Shown here in pieces: positions 41,931 through 50,237 of a stretch of 64,000 nt of DNA. Positions within the stretch are counted from its first letter, which is position 1. The number at the start of each line of letters is the position of its first letter. Both the position numbers and the translations under genes were made by a program. A model generated the notes under the pieces. The model saw only the letters and a list, made by a program, of their open reading frames with translations, made no database searches and was not told the origin of the DNA. The stretch comes from Anoxybacillus sp050480245. GTDB lineage: Bacteria; Bacillota; Bacilli; Bacillales; Anoxybacillaceae. The DNA is taken from the NCBI GenBank assembly GCA_050480245.1, contig JBCNEQ010000003.1; one strand, written 5' to 3'.

Positions 41931-42244
41931 CGTTCATTCCTCGCGATCATGATATTCACTTCATCTATCGGCATGTTGAGCTTATGGGCAATTTGCTCTT
42001 TCGTCCATCCTTGTTTATGTAGACTCCATATTTGTTCCTCTTTTGAAAATGGCTCCATTCCAACAAGTAATTCTTCTTCAACCGCTTTCACGCGCTTTTT
42101 TATTTCATATAATTGTTGCATCGTAGATAACGTCAGCTGTTCTATTTGTTCTTCTACTTCTTTCACGCGGTCTTTTTGAAAGAAAGAAAGAAGCAATAAT
42201 ATAACTGCAAAAGAAACGAGCCCAATAAATGTATATTCGATCAT
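41927..42244 (-). CDS. Membrane protein with coiled coil and C-terminal helix-turn-helix-like segment
   Basis: 105 residues: membrane helix (about 3-23, YTFIGLVSFAVILLLLSFF), coiled coil (about 28-65), then EQIWSLHKQGWTKEQIAHKLNMPIDEVNIMIARNE, which has the shape of a helix-turn-helix as in DUF2802/SwrB-like proteins. ATG 42244 with GGGGTG upstream; the frame also has a GTG three codons earlier. Coupled to the MltG-like gene downstream. Function unknown. Confidence 0.8.
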   Translation of the reverse strand: MIEYTFIGLVSFAVILLLLSFFQKDRVKEVEEQIEQLTLSTMQQLYEIKKRVKAVEEELLVGMEPFSKEEQIWSLHKQGWTKEQIAHKLNMPIDEVNIMIARNER

Positions 42245-42298
42245 GTTTATCACCCCATTTTATTATACATAGGAATGTAGCTGTCATACATCATTTTC

Positions 42299-42463
42299 AT
42301 GGAAAATCGACAATTTTCATATATTTGTCCGCATGTAACTGTCGATTTACCAAAGCTAGATGAACCAACGCTGACGATTTATTCCCAAGCGACAAATGCT
42401 CAAAAAGCGAAGGAATATACGAAATACTATATAAAGAAAATTCGGCAATATCAAAACGTATAA
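42299..42463 (+). CDS. Possible 54-residue ORF or gene remnant
   Basis: Frame from ATG 42299 reads MENRQFSYICPHVTVDLPKL... and ends in IKKIRQYQNV. Composition is protein-like and the ATG directly follows a stop-bounded start of frame, but no convincing ribosome site precedes it and I recognise no family. It fills most of the 300-bp gap between the divergent membrane-protein gene and rpmG. It could be a small real gene or the tail of a lost one. Confidence 0.3.
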   Translation: MENRQFSYICPHVTVDLPKLDEPTLTIYSQATNAQKAKEYTKYYIKKIRQYQNV

Positions 42464-42543
42464 AATTCATATGGAAATTGTTTAAGAAAAATGATATCAT
42501 GGAAAGGTGTGATTACAATACTTTTGTTTGGAGGGAAAGAACG

Positions 42544-42693
42544 ATGCGTGTAAATATTACGTTAGCATGCACAGAATGCGGCGAACGCAACTATATTTCA
42601 ACAAAAAACAAGCGCAATAATCCAGAGCGTCTTGAATTGAAAAAATATTGCCCACGTGACAAAAAAGCAACACTTCATCGTGAAACAAAGTAA
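42544..42693 (+). CDS. rpmG: 50S ribosomal protein L33
   Basis: 49-residue L33 starting MRVNITLACTECGERNYIS and ending CPRDKKATLHRETK. Three cysteines are present (C9, C12 and the one in YCPR), so the zinc-ribbon is of the Cys-containing type though the fourth ligand is not obvious. ATG 42544 with GGAGGG upstream. Location between the small membrane genes and the 5-formyl-THF cyclo-ligase matches rpmGA of B. subtilis. Confidence 0.93.
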   Translation: MRVNITLACTECGERNYISTKNKRNNPERLELKKYCPRDKKATLHRETK

Positions 42694-42728
42694 GCAGTAG
42701 GAACTTTTTTCCTGCTGCTTACTTTTTT
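42690..42728 (+). terminator. Terminator after rpmG
   Basis: GTAAGCAGTAGGA pairs with TCCTGCTGCTTAC (one T-G), followed by TTTTTT. Confidence 0.88.
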
Positions 42729-42747
42729 ATGAAGAGGGGGAAGGATA

Positions 42748-43317
42748 ATGGATAAGAAACAATTGCGCCAACAAATGAAACAACTCATCTTACATATGCC
42801 AACAGAAGAACGCAAGAAAAAGGAAAACGTGATTCACGACATATTATTTCAACAACATTGTTGGCAAAAGGCACATGTAATCGGTATTACGATGTCGCGA
42901 CAAATTGAAGTGGATACGATCGCTATTATTGAGCGGGCATGGCAAGAAGGGAAAGGAGTCGCAATCCCGAGGTGCGACGTAGCAACGGGGCAAATGACGT
43001 TTCGAGAGATTCGTTCTTTTCAACAAACGGAACGCTCTTTTTTTGACTTATATGAACCAATTGTTGAAGAAACGAAAGAAGTACAAAAACATGAAATGGA
43101 ATTGTTATTTGTACCTGGACTCGCTTTTGATCGCCACGGTTATCGTCTTGGCTACGGTGGGGGATACTATGATCGTTATTTGGGCGATTTTCCGAACGAT
43201 ACAATTTCTCTGGCATATGATTGTCAAATCGTTTCTATGTTGCCGACTGAACAACACGATATCCCTGTCCAAATGATCATCACGAATGAAGGAATCGTTG
43301 TTTGTGAAAGCGAATAA
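42748..43317 (+). CDS. yqgN: 5-formyltetrahydrofolate cyclo-ligase
   Basis: ATP-dependent conversion of 5-formyl-THF to 5,10-methenyl-THF in one-carbon metabolism. 189 residues with the N-terminal KKQLRQQMKQ and the ATP/Mg-binding signature VPGLAFDRHGYRLGYGGGYYDR near residue 125-146. ATG 42748 after GAGGGGGAAGG. Confidence 0.94.
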   Translation: MDKKQLRQQMKQLILHMPTEERKKKENVIHDILFQQHCWQKAHVIGITMSRQIEVDTIAIIERAWQEGKGVAIPRCDVATGQMTFREIRSFQQTERSFFDLYEPIVEETKEVQKHEMELLFVPGLAFDRHGYRLGYGGGYYDRYLGDFPNDTISLAYDCQIVSMLPTEQHDIPVQMIITNEGIVVCESE

Positions 43318-43324
43318 CAAAACA

Positions 43325-43340
43325 GTATAAACGCTTTCAT
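43325..43340 (+). promoter_or_regulatory. cre-like (CcpA) site upstream of ldh
   Basis: GTATAAACGCTTTCAT matches the CcpA consensus WTGNAARCGNWWWCAW at all but two positions. It is 8 bp after the yqgN stop and about 140 bp before ldh. Confidence 0.45.
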
Positions 43341-43393
43341 GTCATACAGGAGAAAAAATTAACAAAATGTTAATAATTCATGCATTATAAGCT

Positions 43394-43412
43394 TTGTGAA
43401 ACAGTGTACAAT
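43394..43412 (+). promoter_or_regulatory. Rex-like operator overlapping a -10 box upstream of ldh
   Basis: TTGTGAA-ACAG-TGTACAA matches the Rex site TTGTGAA-n4-TTCACAA at 12 of 14 positions and overlaps TACAAT (43407-43412). Rex is the NADH-sensing repressor of ldh in Gram-positives. Confidence 0.5.
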
Positions 43413-43477
43413 GTAAGTATGAAACAGATAAACAATGCACATATTGTAAAATGATATATACGAAAGGTGGAAGAAAA

Positions 43478-44428
43478 ATGCCAAATAAAGTGAATCGTGT
43501 TGTTTTAGTTGGAACAGGTTTTGTTGGTTCAAGTTATGCTTTTGCCCTTTTAAACCAAGGAGTGACAGAAGAACTTGTTCTCATTGATATTAATAAAGAA
43601 AAATCAGAAGGAGATGCGATGGACTTAAACCATGGGATGCCATTTGCTCCATCGCCAACAAAAATTTGGTTTGGCAATTACGAAGATTGCAAAGATGCAG
43701 ATCTTGTTGTGTTAACGGCAGGGGCAAATCAAAAACCAGGGGAAACACGATTAGATTTAGTGGAAAAAAACACAAAAATCTTTAAAAATATTATTGATCA
43801 AGTGATGGCAAGCGGATTCAATGGCATTTTCCTTGTTGCGACAAATCCGGTTGACATTTTAACATATGCGACATGGAAGTTTTCAGGGTTACCAAAGGAG
43901 CGTGTCATCGGTTCAGGTACAATTTTAGACACAGCGCGCTTCCGTTATTTGTTAGGTGAATATTTTCATGTCGATGCACGTAACGTACATGCTTATATTA
44001 TTGGTGAACATGGCGATACAGAGTTACCTGTTTGGAGTCATGCATTTATTGGTTGCCGCCCAATTGCTGATATGATGAAGGAAAAGCAACAATATAAACA
44101 AGAAGATTTAGATGAAATTTTCGTTAACGTGCGCGATGCGGCATATCAAATTATCGAACGAAAAGGGGCAACATATTACGGCATAGCTATGGGCCTTGTT
44201 CGTTTAACAAAAGCCATTTTGCAAAACGAAAATAGCGTCCTGACTGTATCGGCTTATTTAGAAGGACAATATGGTCAAAACGATATTTATATTGGCGTAC
44301 CAGCAATCGTAAACCGAAACGGTATTCGTGAAGTTGTTGAATTGCAGTTGAATGAGGAAGAAAAAGAAAAATTTACTCATTCTGCAACGGTGTTAAAAGA
44401 TGTGATGAAACGCGTTGGCTTACAATAG
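43478..44428 (+). CDS. ldh: L-lactate dehydrogenase
   Basis: NADH-dependent reduction of pyruvate to lactate in fermentation. 316 residues: Rossmann motif VLVGTGFVGSSYA, substrate Arg region GETRLDLVEKN, LVATNPVDIL, catalytic His in IIGEHGDTELPVW near residue 178. ATG 43478 with AAAGGTGG. In B. subtilis ldh is elsewhere; here it is inserted between yqgN and yqgO as its own unit with terminator. Redox and carbon control are suggested by the upstream sites. Confidence 0.96.
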   Translation: MPNKVNRVVLVGTGFVGSSYAFALLNQGVTEELVLIDINKEKSEGDAMDLNHGMPFAPSPTKIWFGNYEDCKDADLVVLTAGANQKPGETRLDLVEKNTKIFKNIIDQVMASGFNGIFLVATNPVDILTYATWKFSGLPKERVIGSGTILDTARFRYLLGEYFHVDARNVHAYIIGEHGDTELPVWSHAFIGCRPIADMMKEKQQYKQEDLDEIFVNVRDAAYQIIERKGATYYGIAMGLVRLTKAILQNENSVLTVSAYLEGQYGQNDIYIGVPAIVNRNGIREVVELQLNEEEKEKFTHSATVLKDVMKRVGLQ

Positions 44429-44455
44429 GTTGTCTCATTCCGAGGCAACCTTTTT
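44427..44455 (+). terminator. Terminator after ldh
   Basis: AGGTTGTCTC and GAGGCAACCT pair (one T-G) around ATTCC, followed by TTTTT; the first base overlaps the stop codon. Confidence 0.88.
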
Positions 44456-44502
44456 ATAATTATCGCAAGAAAAGGGAACGGTAAAAATAAGGGGTGATTA
44501 TA

Positions 44503-44688
44503 TTGAATGGAAAAACATTGATTGTTACCTTAGTGGTTGGGCTTATTCTTTATCGATTTCGTTATCGGCTATTAAACGAAGTATTGAAACGAGAAGCGAT
44601 TCAAAAGCGAGCGGTGCAATGGGGAATGTCTATTCCGTTTATTCGCCATCGTCTTGTGCCGACATTGTTTTTACAAAAGCACAAATAG
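44503..44688 (+). CDS. yqgO: Small membrane protein YqgO-like
   Basis: 61 residues; one N-terminal membrane helix (about 4-17, LIVTLVVGLILYRF) and a basic C-terminus (RFRYRLLNEVLKREAIQKR, FIRHRLV). TTG 44503 is 7 bases after AAGGGGTG and preferred over the GTG at 44494, which overlaps that site. It stands in the yqgO position before the rhomboid gene; family assignment is by position and size. Function unknown. Confidence 0.7.
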   Translation: MNGKTLIVTLVVGLILYRFRYRLLNEVLKREAIQKRAVQWGMSIPFIRHRLVPTLFLQKHK

Positions 44689-44747
44689 TTGCGCTTTGTA
44701 AAAGAGTGTGGTAAAAGAAGGGTATGATAGTGAAGGGAGAGGAAAGG

Positions 44748-46277
44748 TTGAGCATTCGCTTTGATTTTGTATATTGGCAAATGATGTTTCAACTTTTGCA
44801 AGCGAACTATGAAATCGTTTATTTATCGCCTGATGAACGAGAAGTTTGGCTACAGTCCACGCGCATGCGAAAAGCACCGCTTATTCGTCTCGTCCGCGCT
44901 GATATTGATTGGAGCATCTCGCTAAAAAATAATATGCAACAGGCGCTAATTGCTATTGATGAATGGCGGAGGCGGCAATTTCGTCGTCAACTTGAAGTTG
45001 TCAACATCTATGTGATGATGTATCCACCAGTTGACGATTGGGAACTGTACGTTCATCATTCGCTAACAACGGAACGAGTACATATGCAAACATTTGTTAT
45101 GCACGCAAACAATATGCATTCGATTCTCCATGAACTAAGTACATCGTTTCAACAACCATTAAAAGTATATGTACCTGACGATTCCCCCATTTTACAACAT
45201 GAATTACAAACATTTAAGCAGCACGTTTTATCGTTTGCTGAGCGAGTGTATGAAAACGAACGGCGCATATTTGAGCGCGGTAAGGCGAGATGGACATACG
45301 TATTTATTGCTTTGCAAGTCATCATGTTTTTCATTTTAGAATGGAATGGCGGAAGTACAAATACGTTGACGCTCATTCAATACGGTGCGAAATTTAACCC
45401 GCTTATTTTACAAGGAGAATGGTGGCGTTTTTTTACACCAATCGTTTTACATATTGGTTTTTTACATTTGTTAATGAATACGTTTGCATTATATTACTTA
45501 GGGCCATTAGTTGAAAAATTGTACGGTTCTTTTCGCTTTTTATTGATTTATATTTTTGCCGGTTTTGCAGGATCACTTGCTAGTTTTTTATTTTCACCGT
45601 CTGTATCCGCTGGGGCGTCCGGGGCAATTTTCGGATGTTTCGGTGCCTTGCTGTATTTTGGTAAAGTGCATCCACACTTATTTTTTCGGACGATTGGAAT
45701 GAATGTGTTAACAGTTATCGGGATCAATTTGGCGTTTGGATTCGTTGTCCCAAATATCGATAATGCTGGCCATATTGGCGGTTTAATAGGCGGATTTTTA
45801 GCAGCAAGTGTTGTTCATCTCCCGAGAGAGCGTCGTCGTCCTGGACAATGGTTTGCGGCTTTATTGACGGCGGTCGTGACGGTCGTCTGTTTATATATCG
45901 GTTTTCAACGAACGCCAGCCGATCAAGCTCAGCTCGTTCTTGCGCTGTCCAAACAATACATTGATGAGCAGAAATATGAAGAGGCAGAGCATATGTTAGC
46001 GACGATTAGTGAACAAGATGCCCGAGCCGATCAAGCGGATTTTTTACGTGCGTATATTCGCATTCAACAAAAAGATTACGATGCAGCGAAACGATATTTA
46101 TATGATGCACTTGAAAAAAACGATCGCTTTCATGAAGCGCTTTACTATTTAGCGTTATTGTATGCGGAAGAAAAAAATTACGAACAAGCAAAACAAGCGG
46201 TGAAACGTGCGTTACAGCTCAATCCAAACGATGAACAATATAAACGGTTACTGCGCGAGCTCGAGCAGTTGCTTTAA
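44748..46277 (+). CDS. gluP: Rhomboid intramembrane serine protease with TPR tail
   Basis: GlpG-like membrane protease (YqgP/GluP), which cleaves membrane proteins such as the magnesium transporter MgtE. 509 residues: cytosolic N-terminal domain (1-180), seven-helix rhomboid core with catalytic Ser in GASGAIFG near 290 and catalytic His in NAGHIGGLIGG near 338, and C-terminal TPR repeats (about 390-509). TTG 44748, behind AAGGGAGAGG, gives the family start IRFDFVYWQ; ATG 44724 is an alternative. Its last 30 bp overlap the convergent gene on the other strand. Confidence 0.93.
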   Translation: MSIRFDFVYWQMMFQLLQANYEIVYLSPDEREVWLQSTRMRKAPLIRLVRADIDWSISLKNNMQQALIAIDEWRRRQFRRQLEVVNIYVMMYPPVDDWELYVHHSLTTERVHMQTFVMHANNMHSILHELSTSFQQPLKVYVPDDSPILQHELQTFKQHVLSFAERVYENERRIFERGKARWTYVFIALQVIMFFILEWNGGSTNTLTLIQYGAKFNPLILQGEWWRFFTPIVLHIGFLHLLMNTFALYYLGPLVEKLYGSFRFLLIYIFAGFAGSLASFLFSPSVSAGASGAIFGCFGALLYFGKVHPHLFFRTIGMNVLTVIGINLAFGFVVPNIDNAGHIGGLIGGFLAASVVHLPRERRRPGQWFAALLTAVVTVVCLYIGFQRTPADQAQLVLALSKQYIDEQKYEEAEHMLATISEQDARADQADFLRAYIRIQQKDYDAAKRYLYDALEKNDRFHEALYYLALLYAEEKNYEQAKQAVKRALQLNPNDEQYKRLLRELEQLL

Positions 46278-47108
46278 TATGACGAGCTCTCCATCTGCTG
46301 TTTCAGTAACGACAAATAACTTGCTGTAATGTTTGTGAATTAAAATAAGTGGAACGGTGCTGCCGATTGGTGATTCAATGGAACCGTTCTGTTTTTTTAT
46401 GCCTAAAAAATAGTTTTTGTATAACCCTTCCCATAAATTCCCGATCATCACTTCCGTTTGCTTTGTTGTTAAATCCATAAATGGCTGTTCATTATATTGA
46501 ACAAGCTCCGTTAAATATAAATGATAATAATCATCTTTTGGCAATATATCGCCCATTTGTTTTGCCGGTTTATTTACAATCGTTTCTGTTTGTTTATTTA
46601 ATGTGTTTGCCCATCTTTTTTGCTCGCTAGTTGTCGCCTTGCGAAACGATTGAAATGATGTGAAAGACGAGTCGATAACGTACAATACATCCCCGCTCAT
46701 TTTTTGACTGCTTCGAATATCATTGCCGTTATGCAACTCTCCTTGATGATAAGAAATGGCTTGAAATAATCGACTTCCTATTTGCTCAACATGTTGTTTT
46801 TGAGTAAGGCTTTTTCCGTTTTCTTTCCATTTTGATTGCATAGAAATAAGTCGCCCGTTAGCAAATAGCAAAGAAATATCTTGTCGTAAGTAAGCGGTTC
46901 GATCAAGCGATGAGGTAACGATCCAGTCGACGACATAGCGTGTTTCTTTCTTTTTTGGTTGCAACAATAATTTCGTTTGAGTATCTGTAAAGCGAACGGT
47001 TGGATCAATAGGAAAAAACATAATCGTCTCACGGGCTGGTTTCCCAAACATTTGGACGATGACGACAAATGCAAATAGCCATATGAATAGCAATAATAGA
47101 CGTTTCAT
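46248..47108 (-). CDS. Putative secreted or membrane-anchored protein, function unknown
   Basis: 286 residues. The N-terminus MKRLLLLFIWLFAFVVIVQMFG is a signal peptide or anchor; the rest is soluble, rich in polar residues, with no recognised domain. ATG 47108 follows GGGGGAATG; an additional 28 codons upstream lack a ribosome site. It overlaps gluP tail-to-tail by 30 bp and faces away from the SpoVAF-family gene 120 bp upstream, so both flank one divergent control region. It is absent from the corresponding B. subtilis gene order as I recall it. Confidence 0.8.
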   Translation of the reverse strand: MKRLLLLFIWLFAFVVIVQMFGKPARETIMFFPIDPTVRFTDTQTKLLLQPKKKETRYVVDWIVTSSLDRTAYLRQDISLLFANGRLISMQSKWKENGKSLTQKQHVEQIGSRLFQAISYHQGELHNGNDIRSSQKMSGDVLYVIDSSFTSFQSFRKATTSEQKRWANTLNKQTETIVNKPAKQMGDILPKDDYYHLYLTELVQYNEQPFMDLTTKQTEVMIGNLWEGLYKNYFLGIKKQNGSIESPIGSTVPLILIHKHYSKLFVVTETADGELVILKQLLELAQ

Positions 47109-47228
47109 TTCATTCCCCCGGTCAAGCTTACATTTGTAAAAATGTATGTGCATATGACAGGAAATATGTATGAATACATTTACATGTGTCAAAGATGAAT
47201 GGTAATGAATGTAAGGTAGGTGATTGGA

Positions 47229-48674
47229 GTGGAACGAGTATCTTCACGTCTTTCAGAAAACGTTTCATATATGAAGGAAAAGCTTGGAGTAGGGAAAAGT
47301 TTTGACGTCATTTACTTAGACGTGCATTATGCTGGAAAAGACATGGCGTTATTTATGATTGACGGATTTGTGAAAGATGACATTCTTCATTATTTAATGA
47401 AATTATTATCTGAGCTACCAAATGGCACATTAGATGAACAACCGTTAGATAAATTATTAAAAACGCATCTTCCGTATGTAGAGTTGGATCAAACAGATGA
47501 TTTCGAACGGGTAATTGATGGTGTGTTGGCAGGGCCGACCGCTTTGTTCGTTGACGGAATGGCAAAAGCGATTTTAATTGATGCACGCACATATCCTGTG
47601 CGCGGGCCTCAAGAGCCAGATATGGAGCGTGTTGTTCGAGGTGCACGCGATGGATATGTGGAAACGATTGTATTTAACACAGCGCTCACAAGACGGCGCG
47701 TGCGAGATCGTTCATTACGAATGGAATATATGCAAATTGGTCGCCGTTCAAAAACGGATGTCTGTGTTTGTTATATTGAAGATATTGCGAATTCACACAT
47801 TGTGGAAGAAGTGAAACAGTCATTAGCCAAAATTGATACAGACGGCTTGCCAATGGGGGAAAAAACGGTAGAAGAATTTATTTCAGGCAGGCACTTCAAC
47901 CCATATCCTGTCGTTCGTTATACAGAAAGGCCAGATACGGCTGCAGCTCATTTATATGAAGGACATGTTCTCATTTTTGTCGATGGGTCTCCGAGCGTGT
48001 TAATTACACCTGCAACATTTTGGCATCATCTGCAGCATGCAGAAGAATATAGAAATAAACCAATTGTTGGTGCATATTTGCGCTTTGTTCGGTTTCTTGC
48101 GGTATGGCTATCGATTTTTTTATTACCGCTTTGGTATATGTGGATGAAAACACCAGAGCTCGTGCCACATGCATTATCGTTTGTCGCAAAATCAACGGAA
48201 GGGAATGTTCCGTTGTTTGGACAAATTTTACTGATCGAATTTGGATTAGATATGTTGCGGATGGCAGCTATTCACACCCCATCTGCCTTAGCGACAGCGC
48301 TTGGACTTGTTGCAGCATTGATGATTGGTGGAATTGCGGTTGAGGTTGGCTTATTTTCTAACGAAGTCATTTTATATTTTGCGATGGCGACGATCGGGAC
48401 GTTTGCGACACCGAGTTATGAGCTAGGACTAGCCAATCGGCTCGTTCGCCTCGCTTTGCTCGTTGTTACAGCATTATTTGGTGTCATTGGCTACGTTGTT
48501 GGTATTACTGCATGGTTAGTTATGCTTGCTCGCATGCAATCGTTTGGCGTCCCATATTTATGGCCGTTTATTCCATTTTCATATCGCGGGATGCGCGATG
48601 TGCTCATCCGTTCCCCAATTCCGTTAAAAAATCGACGACCGACTGTCTTGCATCCGAAAGATCCGGATCGATAA
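47229..48674 (+). CDS. SpoVAF/GerA-family spore germination protein
   Basis: 481 residues: soluble GerA N-terminal domain (about 1-280, with VRGARDGYVETIVFNTALTRRR and RSKTDVCVCYIEDIAN) and a C-terminal membrane domain with four or five helices (about 285-450), ending in PYLWPFIPF. Similarity to SpoVAF is strong along its length. Such proteins sit in the spore inner membrane and modulate germination signalling. GTG 47229 is spaced 8 bases from AAGGTAGG and preferred to GTG 47220. In B. subtilis spoVAF lies in the spoVA operon; here the gene stands alone between gluP and yqgQ. Confidence 0.88.
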   Translation: MERVSSRLSENVSYMKEKLGVGKSFDVIYLDVHYAGKDMALFMIDGFVKDDILHYLMKLLSELPNGTLDEQPLDKLLKTHLPYVELDQTDDFERVIDGVLAGPTALFVDGMAKAILIDARTYPVRGPQEPDMERVVRGARDGYVETIVFNTALTRRRVRDRSLRMEYMQIGRRSKTDVCVCYIEDIANSHIVEEVKQSLAKIDTDGLPMGEKTVEEFISGRHFNPYPVVRYTERPDTAAAHLYEGHVLIFVDGSPSVLITPATFWHHLQHAEEYRNKPIVGAYLRFVRFLAVWLSIFLLPLWYMWMKTPELVPHALSFVAKSTEGNVPLFGQILLIEFGLDMLRMAAIHTPSALATALGLVAALMIGGIAVEVGLFSNEVILYFAMATIGTFATPSYELGLANRLVRLALLVVTALFGVIGYVVGITAWLVMLARMQSFGVPYLWPFIPFSYRGMRDVLIRSPIPLKNRRPTVLHPKDPDR

Positions 48675-48783
48675 AATGTGAAAAATATAGCAAAGTCATT
48701 GTTCAGTTCTTGACGCCCTTTTGTTTTCTTTATACATTTAGAATATGAAGATTGAAAACGCTTATACACGATAGGTGAAGAAA

Positions 48784-49017
48784 ATGAAATCTGTATATGA
48801 TGTACAACAGTTATTAAAAAAATATGGAACGATTATTTACGTCGGTGACCGTCTCGCTGATTTAGAATTGATGGAAGACGAACTGAAAGAATTATTTCAA
48901 GCGCAGCTCATTGACGTAAAAGATTATCAAATGGCGCTTCTTATTTTGCGTCATGAAGCGCAAATCGAACGAGAAAAAAGAGAAAGAGGGATGAAAGAAC
49001 AATGGAACAATGGTTAG
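48784..49017 (+). CDS. yqgQ: YqgQ-family protein (DUF910)
   Basis: 77-residue small helical protein beginning MKSVYDVQQLLKKYGTIIYVGDRLADLELM, the YqgQ signature. ATG 48784 behind AGGTGA; the open frame has a GTG three codons upstream. It overlaps glcK by 16 bp, a conserved coupling whose meaning is unknown; nucleic-acid binding has been suggested for the family. Confidence 0.9.
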   Translation: MKSVYDVQQLLKKYGTIIYVGDRLADLELMEDELKELFQAQLIDVKDYQMALLILRHEAQIEREKRERGMKEQWNNG

Positions 49018-49967
49018 TCGGTGTAGATTTAGGCGGAACGACAGTCAAATTAGCATTTGTGAACATGTATGGGGAAATCATTTGTAAATGGGAGATTCCA
49101 ACGGATAAATCCGAACAAGGGAAACATATTACAACACACATTGCAAAAGCGATTGATGAAAAGTTACGTGAATTAGATGAATCAAAAGAACGGTTGATCG
49201 GCATTGGCATCGGTGCACCAGGACCGGTCAATATGGCGACAGGGGACATTTATGAAGCTGTCAATTTAGGATGGAAAAACTACCCTTTAAAAGATCGGTT
49301 AGAAATGGAAACAGGACTTCCTGTCGTCGTCGATAACGATGCGAATATTGCAGCGATCGGAGAAATGTGGAAAGGGGCAGGCGATGGCGCAAAAAATTTA
49401 ATCCTTGTTACGCTGGGCACAGGTGTTGGTGGCGGTGTGATTGTAAACGGCCAAATCGTGCACGGAACAAACGGCGCTGGTGGTGAAATTGGTCATATCA
49501 CATCCATTCCAGAAGGAGGGGCTCCTTGTAATTGTGGCAAAACAGGATGTTTAGAGACGATTGCTTCAGCAACAGGTATTGCACGTATCGCGACAGAGCG
49601 CTTGCAACAAACCGATGAGCCAAGCCGGTTGCGCGACGTATGGAAACAAACAGGAGTCGTTACTGCGAAAGATGTGTTTGATGCCGCGAAAGAAAACGAT
49701 GCATTAGCGCTACAAATTGTTGATGAAGTGACGTTTCATCTCGGTTTAGCACTCGCTCATTTAGCGAACGGTTTAAATCCAGAGAAAATTGTCATCGGTG
49801 GCGGTGTATCGAAAGCAGGGGATATGTTAGCGCAAGCGGTTGCTCGTCATTTCAGACGCTTTGCGTTCCCGCGCGTCGCTGAAGCTGCTGACATTGTCAT
49901 TGCAACGCTTGGAAACGATGCCGGTGTGATCGGTGGCGCATGGCTAGTCAAAACAAATATGTTGTAA
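49002..49967 (+). CDS. glcK: Glucokinase (ROK family)
   Basis: ATP-dependent phosphorylation of glucose. 321 residues: phosphate 1 motif VDLGGTTVKLAF, catalytic Asp in VVDNDANIAA near 105, ROK signature with GHIT and zinc motif CNCGKTGCLE near 175-184, adenosine motif IVIGGGVS. ATG 49002 inside the yqgQ end. A terminator follows at once. Confidence 0.96.
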   Translation: MEQWLVGVDLGGTTVKLAFVNMYGEIICKWEIPTDKSEQGKHITTHIAKAIDEKLRELDESKERLIGIGIGAPGPVNMATGDIYEAVNLGWKNYPLKDRLEMETGLPVVVDNDANIAAIGEMWKGAGDGAKNLILVTLGTGVGGGVIVNGQIVHGTNGAGGEIGHITSIPEGGAPCNCGKTGCLETIASATGIARIATERLQQTDEPSRLRDVWKQTGVVTAKDVFDAAKENDALALQIVDEVTFHLGLALAHLANGLNPEKIVIGGGVSKAGDMLAQAVARHFRRFAFPRVAEAADIVIATLGNDAGVIGGAWLVKTNML

Positions 49968-49998
49968 AAACAGACGAAGCGCTCGTCTGTTTTTTTTG
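49966..49998 (+). terminator. Terminator after glcK
   Basis: AAAAACAGACGA and TCGTCTGTTTTT with loop AGCGC, ending in nine T. The 240 bp from here to yqgS hold a weak TTGCAT-N17-TAAAAC promoter candidate (50025-50053) and AT-rich repeats but no gene. Confidence 0.9.
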
Positions 49999-50237
49999 TC
50001 CAAAATTTGTCGAAAAAAAACGTCTTGCATTTTCATAAGAAAAGGTGTAAAACAGTCCTATGTGGATGTGCGACTTGTCTATTATACCGTTTATAGTTTA
50101 AGATAACAGTTGCTTTTTTGTTAAGAAAGTATTAATATTGTTCTTGGTTAAGATAAAAAAATGTAAAAAAAACGGATGTACCTCATACAGCATAGAATGA
50201 GTATCGGATGTGTAGTGGATTAAAGGAGGGAGAGCAT

